Shown here piece after piece: positions 1 to 5,380 of a DNA stretch of 5,380 nucleotides (the stretch's first letter is position 1; each line of letters starts with the position of its first letter). The stretch spans positions 1 through 5,380 of the forward strand of contig JBOGBZ010000117.1 in NCBI GenBank assembly GCA_051656485.1. Reading direction: 5' to 3'. The notes under the pieces were generated by a model. It saw only the letters and a list, made by a program, of their open reading frames with translations. It had not been told where the DNA came from and did not search any database. The position numbers and the translations under genes were made by a program. The stretch comes from JBOFDK01 sp051656485. Its GTDB lineage: Bacteria > Bacillota > Clostridia > Lachnospirales > Cellulosilyticaceae.

Positions 1-243
1 AAGCTACTGGATCAATTTGTAGCAGTCGTACTGGATGAAGAAGTGAAACCTTACAAAGGATACAAGGGGAAAGTATATACCCTTATTTCCAAGAATTATC
101 GCTTGGTATGTGAGAACTGTATCGAAGAAGGGCATTTATCTGAAGCTTACTGCAAACTGCTGCTGGTGACGGATTTTATTTGTGGCATGACAGACTCTTA
201 TGCCGCCGAACTTTATCAGCAGCTCACTGCAATTAATTTATAA
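1..243 (+). CDS. dgt: dGTPase-like HD-domain phosphohydrolase, C-terminal fragment
   Basis: This is the last 80 codons of a gene that begins before the window; frame 1 is open from base 1 to the TAA at 241-243. Visible residues 56-68, VTDFICGMTDSYA, followed by ELYQQL, match the conserved C-terminal signature of bacterial deoxyguanosinetriphosphate triphosphohydrolases (D-x-I-x-G-M-T-D-x-Y-A near the end). Family members hydrolyse dGTP to deoxyguanosine and triphosphate in the cytoplasm and so help set dNTP pools. The catalytic HD-domain metal ligands lie upstream and cannot be checked here, so activity and substrate are inferred from the family. A GTG at 43 could be read as a start, but the reading frame and the family-like sequence continue upstream, so this is a truncated gene and not a small ORF. 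The gene ends immediately before an intrinsic terminator, making it the last gene of its transcription unit. Confidence 0.82.
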   Translation, partial: KLLDQFVAVVLDEEVKPYKGYKGKVYTLISKNYRLVCENCIEEGHLSEAYCKLLLVTDFICGMTDSYAAELYQQLTAINL

Positions 244-264
244 AAGGGCCAACGGCCTTTTTTT
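243..264 (+). terminator. intrinsic terminator after dgt
   Basis: A GC core GGCC (247-250) pairs with GGCC (254-257) across a 3-nt AAC loop. A G-U pair and A-T pairs (AAAG upstream with the T-run downstream) extend the stem to about 8 bp. The downstream strand runs straight into seven consecutive T (258-264). It begins at the dgt stop codon, so it should end the dgt transcript and separate it from helD. The stem is short but has the standard hairpin plus U-tract form. Confidence 0.75.
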
Positions 265-265
265 C

Positions 266-295
266 TTGCCTTATAGGGCAAAAAGCCTTTAAACT
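266..295 (+). promoter_or_regulatory. weak candidate promoter for helD
   Basis: TTGCCT (266-271, 4 of 6 to TTGACA) lies 18 nt before TAAACT (290-295, 4 of 6 to TATAAT). helD follows a terminator, so it needs a promoter within this short gap or depends on read-through. This is the best sigma-A-like match I see, but it is mediocre. The -10 overlaps the inverted repeat at 285-301, so a binding protein there could block it; that part is inference. Confidence 0.25.
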
Positions 296-301
296 AAAGG
301 C
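285..301 (+). repeat. perfect inverted repeat upstream of helD
   Basis: GCCTTTA (285-291) and TAAAGGC (295-301) form a perfect 7-bp dyad around AAC. It ends 10 nt before the helD Shine-Dalgarno site. It has no T-tract after it, so it is not a terminator. It could be an operator overlapping the candidate -10, a 5'-UTR hairpin that stabilises the mRNA, or chance. The symmetry is seen directly; any function is inference. Confidence 0.5.
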
Positions 302-310
302 ATACATAAG

Positions 311-317
311 AGGAGGT
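311..317 (+). promoter_or_regulatory. strong ribosome binding site that decides the helD start
   Basis: AGGAGGT is a near-perfect anti-Shine-Dalgarno match. The AGGAGG core ends 9 nt before the ATG at 326 but only 3 nt before the ATG at 320. Normal spacing therefore favours 326 as the initiation codon, which shortens the protein by two residues compared with the longest reading frame. Confidence 0.8.
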
Positions 318-325
318 GAATGAGA

Positions 326-2644
326 ATGGAAGCTACAAAACATAGAGATTATGAAGAAGAGAAAAAGCAGTTACATGATACAAAAGACTGGGTACACCTA
401 CAGCATGAGAAATTACAAGGTGAAGATGAATCACTGCAAAAAGAAATCGTAAGGTTAAAAAAAGAAGTGTCCAGTGCTATGGATGAACGCTTAATCCTGA
501 AACAACAGATGCAGCAAATGGTGGATGAAGATAAGGATAAGATGGCACTTATTAAAGACACACCTTACTTTGGACGCATTAACTTTTGTGAAAAATATAA
601 AGATGATATGGAAGTCATTTATATAGGAAAGTTCGGGTTATATGACAGTGAGCAAGGTGAGATGCTGGTCTTGGATTGGCGTGCACCTATGGCCCATATT
701 TATTACAGTGGAATGGACGAAGAAGTGGCATACCGAACACCTAAAGGTATGGTGGAAGGGCAGATGCACTTAAAGCGTCGCTATGTCATTGAAGAAGGTG
801 AACTTACTGAGATTCATGACGAAAAGTCTCTGCAAGATAGGCTGAAGGAGAGTATACAAGGTGAATCGGACTTCCTTATTGAAAGCTTGCATAAGACGAC
901 AAAAGGAAGACTGAAAGAAATCGTAGCCACGATTCAAGATCAGCAAAATAAAATTATACGAAGCGATGCCCATCTGCCATTAGTGGTACAAGGGGTAGCA
1001 GGAAGTGGAAAGACTACCATTGCCCTCCACCGCATGGCCTATATGATTTATAATAGACAGTCGGATAGTGCAGCAAAGTATATGGTGGTAGCACCCAATA
1101 AACTTTTCCTACATTATATTGAGGAGATCCTACCAGACCTTGGTGTTGATAATGTTTTCCAAACCACCTTCGAAAGCTTTGCCTTAAGTATATTAGGAAA
1201 GAAGTATAAGCTTTATGAAGAAAAAGATCAACTAGATACCTTACTCACAGGAGAAGAAGACGAGATAAAGGCCATTGCATTAAGTGCCAAGATACGAGGG
1301 TCTATAGCTCTTAAAAAAATCATTGATTTAAAACTTCAAGGATTAGAAAAAAGTCTTTTGCCTAAAGAGCATATTCAGTATGAAGAGATGATCCTTATAA
1401 GCTATAAAGAGCTGATGAAAATATTCCTAGTGAGTAACAAGCATCTTAGTCTTGAAAATAGGGTAAAACAACTAGGAGACTATTTGAAAAAGCGCCTAAA
1501 AGATAAAGAGAACCTCATTAGACAAGGGATGGAGCGTGCTTATGGGAAACGTATAGAAGCCTTAAAAGAAGGCGTAGAAGATATAGAAACCATAAGACCT
1601 GCCATAAGACAACTTTATGATGAACGTGACGCGGAGATTAAAAGTATCAAGAAATGGATACCAGTCTGCGTTAAGACTTATCTGAGTAAAATTCAAATCC
1701 CTACACTGATTGATTTTTATCTAGACTTATTTGACGATCCAAGCTTGCGAGATAATTTCTTCAGTCGCTATGCTAGTCAGGAATTGCAGGAAGTGATGTT
1801 TAGTAGGCTAAAGGTAAGGACAGGTAAAGGTGTGGTGGAGTCAGAAGATTTAGGGCCTCTTGTGTATAGCCACATGAAACTTTATGGTGTGAAAAACAAA
1901 GAAAAGTATACACATATCGTGGTAGATGAGGCACAGGACTTGGATGAGATGAAAATCACCGTTTTACGTGAAGTATCAGCTAGTGATGCCTTTACTTTTG
2001 TAGGGGATTTATCCCAAGGCATCTATGACTACAAAGGGATTACAAGCTGGGAACGTATGATGGAGCGGGTTTTCGATGGCAAACGCTATCATTACTATGA
2101 GATGACCACAAGCTACCGTTCCACCATAGAAATCATAGGGCTTGCCAATGAAGTTATTGGCCATAGTACAGGCTTTACACCTGTCGAGGCACAAGCAGTC
2201 TTAAGACATGGCGATATGCCCGTAGGTATACAATGCCAAGATGAAGTGAGCCGTCTGAGTCATCTGGTAAAGCAGATGGACATCTTTAAGGAACAGGGGA
2301 TGCATTCTATATGTATCCTAACAAGAGGTAAAGAAGAAGCGCAGGAAGTAAGTAAGAAGTTAAGAGAAGAAGGCGTGGCACTTCAGTGCATTGAAGATCA
2401 GACAGCCCACTATACAGGTGGTGTGGTCATTATGCCAAGCTATTTATCAAAAGGTTTAGAGTTTGATGCGGTGATTATTTATGATGTGAGTGAAGCTAGT
2501 ATGACCGTAGAAGATGTGAATTTAAAGCTACTGTATGTGATGGTCACAAGAGCACTGCACAAACTCTTTATGTATAGTATAGACAAGCCTCTGCCTATTC
2601 TTCAGGCAAGTGCATACTTAGAATGGCAGAGTGCAGAAAAATAG
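326..2644 (+). CDS. helD: RNA polymerase recycling motor ATPase HelD (UvrD/Rep-like SF1 helicase)
   Basis: A 772-residue protein, close to the length of Bacillus subtilis HelD. HelD binds RNA polymerase and uses ATP to pry stalled or post-termination polymerase off nucleic acid, so the enzyme can be reused. Residues 1 to about 75 are highly charged and predicted coiled coil, matching the arm that enters the polymerase secondary channel in known HelD structures. The HelD-typical block follows: YFGRINF (81-87), IGKFGLYD (100-107) and LDWRAPMAHIYY (116-127). SF1 motifs are complete: Q-motif region with IQDQQ (203-207), Walker A GVAGSGKTT (223-231, Lys229), Walker B VVDEAQD (532-538), motif III VGDLSQ (559-564), motif IV YRS (597-599), motif V around SKGLEFD (708-714) and motif VI VMVTRA (738-743). 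The roughly 300 residues between Walker A and B hold a charged helical insert, expected to include the clamp arm. The start is set by AGGAGG at 311. No frameshift or missing motif is seen. A general SF1 DNA helicase is the alternative, but the N-terminal block argues for HelD. Confidence 0.92.
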   Translation: MEATKHRDYEEEKKQLHDTKDWVHLQHEKLQGEDESLQKEIVRLKKEVSSAMDERLILKQQMQQMVDEDKDKMALIKDTPYFGRINFCEKYKDDMEVIYIGKFGLYDSEQGEMLVLDWRAPMAHIYYSGMDEEVAYRTPKGMVEGQMHLKRRYVIEEGELTEIHDEKSLQDRLKESIQGESDFLIESLHKTTKGRLKEIVATIQDQQNKIIRSDAHLPLVVQGVAGSGKTTIALHRMAYMIYNRQSDSAAKYMVVAPNKLFLHYIEEILPDLGVDNVFQTTFESFALSILGKKYKLYEEKDQLDTLLTGEEDEIKAIALSAKIRGSIALKKIIDLKLQGLEKSLLPKEHIQYEEMILISYKELMKIFLVSNKHLSLENRVKQLGDYLKKRLKDKENLIRQGMERAYGKRIEALKEGVEDIETIRPAIRQLYDERDAEIKSIKKWIPVCVKTYLSKIQIPTLIDFYLDLFDDPSLRDNFFSRYASQELQEVMFSRLKVRTGKGVVESEDLGPLVYSHMKLYGVKNKEKYTHIVVDEAQDLDEMKITVLREVSASDAFTFVGDLSQGIYDYKGITSWERMMERVFDGKRYHYYEMTTSYRSTIEIIGLANEVIGHSTGFTPVEAQAVLRHGDMPVGIQCQDEVSRLSHLVKQMDIFKEQGMHSICILTRGKEEAQEVSKKLREEGVALQCIEDQTAHYTGGVVIMPSYLSKGLEFDAVIIYDVSEASMTVEDVNLKLLYVMVTRALHKLFMYSIDKPLPILQASAYLEWQSAEK

Positions 2645-2651
2645 AAAAATA
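2636..2651 (+). repeat. 8-bp tandem duplication across the helD stop codon
   Basis: The unit GAAAAATA occurs twice back to back (2636-2643 and 2644-2651) and is followed by G, so TAG occurs twice, 8 nt apart. Only the first TAG (2642-2644) is in frame. It looks like a replication-slippage duplication in an A-rich junction. It lengthens the purine-rich leader before dbpA but has no clear function. Confidence 0.6.
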
Positions 2652-2670
2652 GAAGAAGAAAGAGACAACA

Positions 2671-4107
2671 ATGGAACCAATAACATTTGAAGATTATGGA
2701 CTAAGTAAAGAACTAGGGAAAGCATTAGAAGGGCTTGGTTTTACAAGCCCTACAAAAGTACAACAAGAAGTCATACCAGTAGCCCTAGGCGGAAAGGATT
2801 TAGTGGTACAGTCAAAGACAGGAAGCGGGAAGACAGCAGCTTTTGCGATACCAATTTGTGAAAAGGTAGACTGGGAGGACAACAAGCCACAGGCCCTTGT
2901 ACTTACACCTACAAGAGAACTTGCTATGCAAGTAGCAGAGGATTTCTTCCACATAGGTCGCTTTAAGCGTATGAAAGTAGTAGCACTGTATGGTAAGGCT
3001 TCATTTATGCATCAACAAAAGCAAATCAAGCAGAAGACTCACGTGGTAGTAGGGACACCAGGGCGTGTCATCGATCACCTAGAGAAAGGCACATGGTCTA
3101 CAGAGAATATACGTTATCTTGTGATTGATGAAGCAGATGAAATGCTACGTATGGGCTTTGTCGAGCAAATTCGTACTATTCTTAGCTTTCTGCCTAAAGA
3201 ACGTGTTACGATGCTTTTCTCAGCGACGATGCCAAAGGATATACAAGCACTCTGTGAAGATGTACTTTCAAGTCCGGTACACATTGAGATAGAAAGCCCA
3301 CTTCGAACAACAGAACAAGTAGAAGAAATAGGCCACTTCGTTAAAGAAGAGGAAAAGACAGCAGCACTTTACCGTGTACTGCGTGTAGAGAATCCAGAGA
3401 GTTGTATGATTTTCTGTAACACAAAGGTACAAGTAGACAAAGTGTATGATGACATAAGAGCACTAGATGTTCCTTGTATGAAACTTCACGGTGGGATGGA
3501 GCAAAGAGACAGACAGCAAGTGATGGAAGATTTTAGACGTGGCTATAGCAGATACCTTGTAGCTACAGACGTGGCAGCTAGAGGGATTGACATCGATCAT
3601 ATTACCCATGTAGTGAACTATGACCTACCAGAAGATAAGGAAAACTACGTTCACCGTATCGGGCGTACAGGCCGTGCAGGGCGTACAGGTAAATCCATAA
3701 GCTTTATCACACCAAGAGATAGTATTTTCCTAAAGGCAATTGAAAGCTACAGAGGAAATGTCATTCCAAAAGGTACATTACCAGAAGAAGCGGAAGCGCA
3801 GAAGCACCAAGAAGCGTTCGATAAGAAAAGTCGTATACGTCTGGAAGTCAAAGAAAAAGAATCCGCTACAGATATTATGAAGCTTCATATCAATGCAGGG
3901 AAGAAGACAAAGATGCGTCCAGTGGATGTGGTAGGCACCCTATGTAATCTTCAAGGTATGACTGCAGACGATATCGGCATTATTAACGTCCTAGATGTAT
4001 CTACTTTTGTAGAGATTCTAGGAGGCAAAGGGGAAAGCGTACTGAAGCAACTTCAGCATATACCAATCAAAGGTCGCCTTAGAAAAGTTACAAAGGCGGA
4101 TCGCTAA
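2671..4107 (+). CDS. dbpA: DEAD-box ATP-dependent RNA helicase, DbpA/YxiN family
   Basis: A 478-residue cytoplasmic RNA helicase, about the size of B. subtilis YxiN/DbpA. The motifs run in order: Q motif with Phe6 and PTKVQ (27-31), motif I TGSGKT (50-55), Ia PTRELA (80-85), Ib TPGR (129-132), motif II DEAD (153-156), motif III SAT (184-186), motif IV MIFCNTK (246-252), motif V ATDVAARGID (298-307) and motif VI HRIGRTGR (328-335). Residues about 403-476 match the DbpA RNA-binding domain (landmarks GKKTKMRPVDVVGT, ADDIGIINV, VEILGGKG). In characterised members this domain binds hairpin 92 of 23S rRNA and directs the helicase to 50S subunit maturation; the same target is inferred here. The gene starts 26 nt after helD with no terminator between them. 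Its Shine-Dalgarno region (AAGAAAGAG, 2657-2665) is weak, so translation may depend partly on coupling to helD. All catalytic motifs are intact. CshA-like helicases are the alternative but lack this C-terminal domain. Confidence 0.93.
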   Translation: MEPITFEDYGLSKELGKALEGLGFTSPTKVQQEVIPVALGGKDLVVQSKTGSGKTAAFAIPICEKVDWEDNKPQALVLTPTRELAMQVAEDFFHIGRFKRMKVVALYGKASFMHQQKQIKQKTHVVVGTPGRVIDHLEKGTWSTENIRYLVIDEADEMLRMGFVEQIRTILSFLPKERVTMLFSATMPKDIQALCEDVLSSPVHIEIESPLRTTEQVEEIGHFVKEEEKTAALYRVLRVENPESCMIFCNTKVQVDKVYDDIRALDVPCMKLHGGMEQRDRQQVMEDFRRGYSRYLVATDVAARGIDIDHITHVVNYDLPEDKENYVHRIGRTGRAGRTGKSISFITPRDSIFLKAIESYRGNVIPKGTLPEEAEAQKHQEAFDKKSRIRLEVKEKESATDIMKLHINAGKKTKMRPVDVVGTLCNLQGMTADDIGIINVLDVSTFVEILGGKGESVLKQLQHIPIKGRLRKVTKADR

Positions 4108-4110
4108 AAA

Positions 4111-4141
4111 GGGACAAAATCCAGTAAAATAATGGTATAAT
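4111..4141 (+). promoter_or_regulatory. extended -10 sigma-A-type promoter for the secreted isomerase gene
   Basis: A consensus TATAAT (4136-4141) is preceded by TGG (4133-4135), giving the TGn extended -10 element. The best -35 match is GGGACA (4111-4116, 4 of 6) at a long 19-nt spacing. The extended -10 probably compensates for this poor -35. Predicted transcription start is near 4148, giving a short leader that includes the AAGGAG ribosome binding site. The gene can therefore be transcribed separately from dbpA, although no terminator separates them. Confidence 0.7.
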
Positions 4142-4157
4142 GAACAAAAGATAATGG

Positions 4158-4163
4158 AAGGAG
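4158..4163 (+). promoter_or_regulatory. ribosome binding site that decides the isomerase start
   Basis: AAGGAG lies 8 nt before the ATG at 4172. It sits downstream of the earlier in-frame ATG at 4154, so it cannot serve that codon. Starting at 4172 also places the positively charged RRK directly at the N-terminus, as expected for a signal peptide. Both facts support 4172 over 4154. Confidence 0.8.
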
Positions 4164-4171
4164 AAATAGCA

Positions 4172-5104
4172 ATGAGAAGAAAATTAAGTCTAATGAGTTT
4201 TATCATGTTATTTGTAGTGGCTATTTCAGTACAAGCAAGTCAGATTAGTGTCATCATTGATGAAAAACCAATTCAAATGGAGGTAGCGCCTTTTATAGAA
4301 AAAGGCACTACTTTTGTACCACTAAGAGTCATCAGTGAAGAGCTAGGTGCAGAAGTAGAATACATACCAGAAAATAAAGGCATTATCATTACTAAAGCAA
4401 CGAAGTATATCATCATGCAAATAGGCAACTCTAATGCACAAATTGGAGAAGAGGTTAAAGCATTAGAAGCAGCTCCACGATTAATAGGGAATACAGCGAT
4501 GGTACCTATTCGCCTCATTAGTGAAAACTTAGATTGCAAAGTAGGATGGGATGCACCCACGCATAAAATTACCATTACAAATCAATTGCCAGTGGTAACG
4601 ATGACTATAAAAGGGATGGGAACCATTGAAGCAGAGCTTTATCCACACGTCGCACCTAATACAGTGAATAACTTTATTAGTCTTGTGAATAAAGACTTTT
4701 ATGACGGCTTAACGTTCCATCGTGTGATTCAGGACTTCATGATACAAGGTGGATGCCCAGAAGGCACAGGCATGGGTGGACCAGGCTACAGCATAGAAGG
4801 TGAATTCCTTGCAAATAACAAACTCAATGTATTACCACATACAGAAGGTATCTTATCCATGGCAAGAAGTATGGAACCTAATTCAGCAGGTAGTCAGTTC
4901 TTCATTATGACAAGTGTTTCAGAGCATTTAGACGGCTACTATGCAGCGTTTGGTAAAGTCATAAAAGGCATGGACGTTGTGAGAGCCATAGAAGAGACAG
5001 CTACTGACGCCAATGACCAACCACAAACACCAATCGTTATTGAAGGCATGACAGTAGATACCAAAGGAATCACTTATGAGGAGCCTGTACGTATACAAGG
5101 CTAG
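4172..5104 (+). CDS. secreted peptidyl-prolyl cis-trans isomerase: stalk domain fused to cyclophilin
   Basis: A 310-residue exported protein. Residues 1-22 form a Sec signal peptide: MRRK, then a hydrophobic stretch ending VQA before Ser23, a signal peptidase I-type site. No lipobox cysteine is present. Residues about 24-137 match the copper amine oxidase N-terminal-like (stalk) domain, with two copies of the V-P-[LI]-R-x-I-S-E-x-L motif (from 47 and 109). From about 141 to 305 it is a cyclophilin-type PPIase: FHRVIQDFMIQGG (182-194), GSQFFIM (240-246) and LDGYYAAFGKV (253-263). Arg184, Phe189, Gln192 and Phe244 align with human cyclophilin A catalytic positions Arg55, Phe60, Gln63 and Phe113, so activity is expected. 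The position matching Trp121, important for cyclosporin binding, is His252. The likely role is catalysing proline isomerisation in extracellular or wall-associated proteins; what the stalk domain contacts is unknown. It has its own extended -10 promoter. The domain calls are firm; the targets are not known. Confidence 0.9.
   Translation: MRRKLSLMSFIMLFVVAISVQASQISVIIDEKPIQMEVAPFIEKGTTFVPLRVISEELGAEVEYIPENKGIIITKATKYIIMQIGNSNAQIGEEVKALEAAPRLIGNTAMVPIRLISENLDCKVGWDAPTHKITITNQLPVVTMTIKGMGTIEAELYPHVAPNTVNNFISLVNKDFYDGLTFHRVIQDFMIQGGCPEGTGMGGPGYSIEGEFLANNKLNVLPHTEGILSMARSMEPNSAGSQFFIMTSVSEHLDGYYAAFGKVIKGMDVVRAIEETATDANDQPQTPIVIEGMTVDTKGITYEEPVRIQG
4310..4549 (+). repeat. two-copy internal protein repeat in the stalk domain
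   Basis: Residues 47-64 (starting TFVPLRVISEELGAEV) and 109-126 (starting AMVPIRLISENLDCKV) are imperfect copies 62 residues apart. This spacing and the VPLR-x-I-S-E core are typical of the copper amine oxidase N-terminal-like domain. The copies have diverged at DNA level, so this is an old domain repeat and not a recent duplication. Despite the domain name, no copper-binding residues are evident. Confidence 0.75.
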
Positions 5105-5109
5105 GTGGC

Positions 5110-5138
5110 TTGTTAGAACTTTAAAAAAGTGATATGGT
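5110..5138 (+). promoter_or_regulatory. candidate promoter for the HEAT-repeat gene
   Basis: TTGTTA (5110-5115, 4 of 6) lies 17 nt before TATGGT (5133-5138, 4 of 6), which is preceded by TGA, the TGn extended -10 element. Spacing is ideal and the position fits the start at 5172. There is no terminator in the 67-nt gap after the isomerase gene, so read-through is equally possible. Confidence 0.45.
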
Positions 5139-5171
5139 ACGGAGAAGACAGATAGAAAGAATGGAGAACGG

Positions 5172-5380
5172 ATGATTACGACACTTTATCAAAAAATCAC
5201 CAACGGAGAAGATACGAGAAAAAACCTTATTGAACTACGTAAGCTTATAAAAGAACCATTAAATAACCGCGTGTTATATTATGAACTGGATGGGCAGTAT
5301 GATACTTTGTACAAGCTCTTAGCAGATGAGGATGCCAAGGTACGTAAAAATGTGGCACTTATTATGGGCGAGTTAGAAGT
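5172..5380 (+). CDS. HEAT-repeat protein, N-terminal fragment
   Basis: The first 69 codons of a gene that continues past the window. The frame is open from ATG 5172 to the edge. GGAG at 5163-5166 gives a 5-nt spacer, slightly short; the ATG at 5161 hits TGA four codons later and is not a start. Residues 1-40 are charged and mostly helical in character with no signal peptide, so the protein is probably cytoplasmic. Residues about 43-69 (YDTLYKLLADEDAKVRKNVA and on) fit a HEAT/PBS-lyase-type repeat: a short helix, a D-x-D-x-x-V-R turn, then a second helix of small and aliphatic residues. Such repeats form scaffolds for protein or RNA binding. Some clostridial proteins of this type carry a methyltransferase domain further on, but that cannot be judged from this fragment. 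Confidence 0.65.
   Translation, partial: MITTLYQKITNGEDTRKNLIELRKLIKEPLNNRVLYYELDGQYDTLYKLLADEDAKVRKNVALIMGELE

Noticed and set aside
43..243. A separate small gene starting at GTG 43
   Set aside because: The same frame is open to the left edge and its C-terminus carries the dGTPase signature, so it is the tail of a larger gene.
243..301. Attenuator or riboswitch with alternative pairing between the dgt terminator (GCCTTT at 255-260) and AAAGGC at 296-301
   Set aside because: The terminator hairpin would form and act before the downstream partner is transcribed, the alternative pairing is only 6 bp, and no known aptamer pattern is present.
320..325. ATG at 320 as the helD start
   Set aside because: The AGGAGG core ends only 3 nt upstream, too close for normal initiation; the ATG at 326 has a 9-nt spacer.
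2694..2954. Antisense open frame within dbpA, with similar minus-strand frames at 349-561, 770-973, 2009-2194, 4018-4206 and 4273-4575
   Set aside because: All lie opposite well-supported genes and have low-complexity or unrecognisable translations; they are by-products of the sense-strand codons.
4154..4171. ATG at 4154 as the start of the secreted isomerase
   Set aside because: The Shine-Dalgarno site AAGGAG lies downstream of it, it sits only a few bases after the predicted transcription start, and the extra residues would put acidic amino acids before the signal peptide.
5095..5113. Possible terminator hairpin after the isomerase gene (ACAAG/CTTGT)
   Set aside because: The stem is only 5 bp before a mismatch and no T-tract follows it.
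1..5380. Mobile element, CRISPR array, tRNA, defence or toxin-antitoxin system
   Set aside because: No transposase, integrase, regularly spaced repeats, tRNA-like cloverleaf or small paired ORFs were seen; the genes are intact housekeeping types in one orientation.

Overview
This window looks like an ordinary chromosomal segment from a low-GC Gram-positive bacterium, most likely a member of the Clostridia (Lachnospirales-like). The evidence is A/T-rich coding sequence with strong purine-rich Shine-Dalgarno sites, a HelD-type RNA polymerase recycling helicase, a YxiN/DbpA-type DEAD-box helicase, and a secreted protein with the 'copper amine oxidase N-terminal' (stalk) domain common in Clostridia and Bacilli. 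The lineage is inferred from protein character only; I cannot name a species.

Layout: all genes run on the + strand and coding density is high. (1) Positions 1-243 hold the 3' end of a dGTPase-like HD phosphohydrolase gene (dgt), followed directly by a compact intrinsic terminator (243-264). (2) An 82-nt gap carries a perfect 7-bp inverted repeat and a strong ribosome binding site. It leads into helD (326-2644), whose product removes stalled RNA polymerase from nucleic acid. (3) After 26 nt, with no terminator or convincing promoter, comes dbpA (2671-4107), a DEAD-box RNA helicase with a C-terminal 23S-rRNA-binding domain. helD and dbpA are probably one transcription unit. (4) A perfect extended -10 promoter (TGG-TATAAT) lies in the 64-nt gap before a secreted peptidyl-prolyl isomerase (4172-5104). 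That protein has a signal peptide, two stalk-domain repeats and a cyclophilin domain. (5) A second candidate promoter precedes the start of a HEAT-repeat protein (5172 onward) that runs off the right edge.

Functionally this is a housekeeping neighbourhood: nucleotide pool control, RNA polymerase recycling, 50S subunit maturation and extracytoplasmic protein folding. I see no mobile element, CRISPR array, tRNA, rRNA, defence system or toxin-antitoxin pair, and nothing that looks like a new multi-gene system. The most interesting points are the helD-dbpA pairing and the stalk-cyclophilin fusion, both of modest novelty. Several translation starts are better placed at an internal ATG than at the first ATG of the frame.
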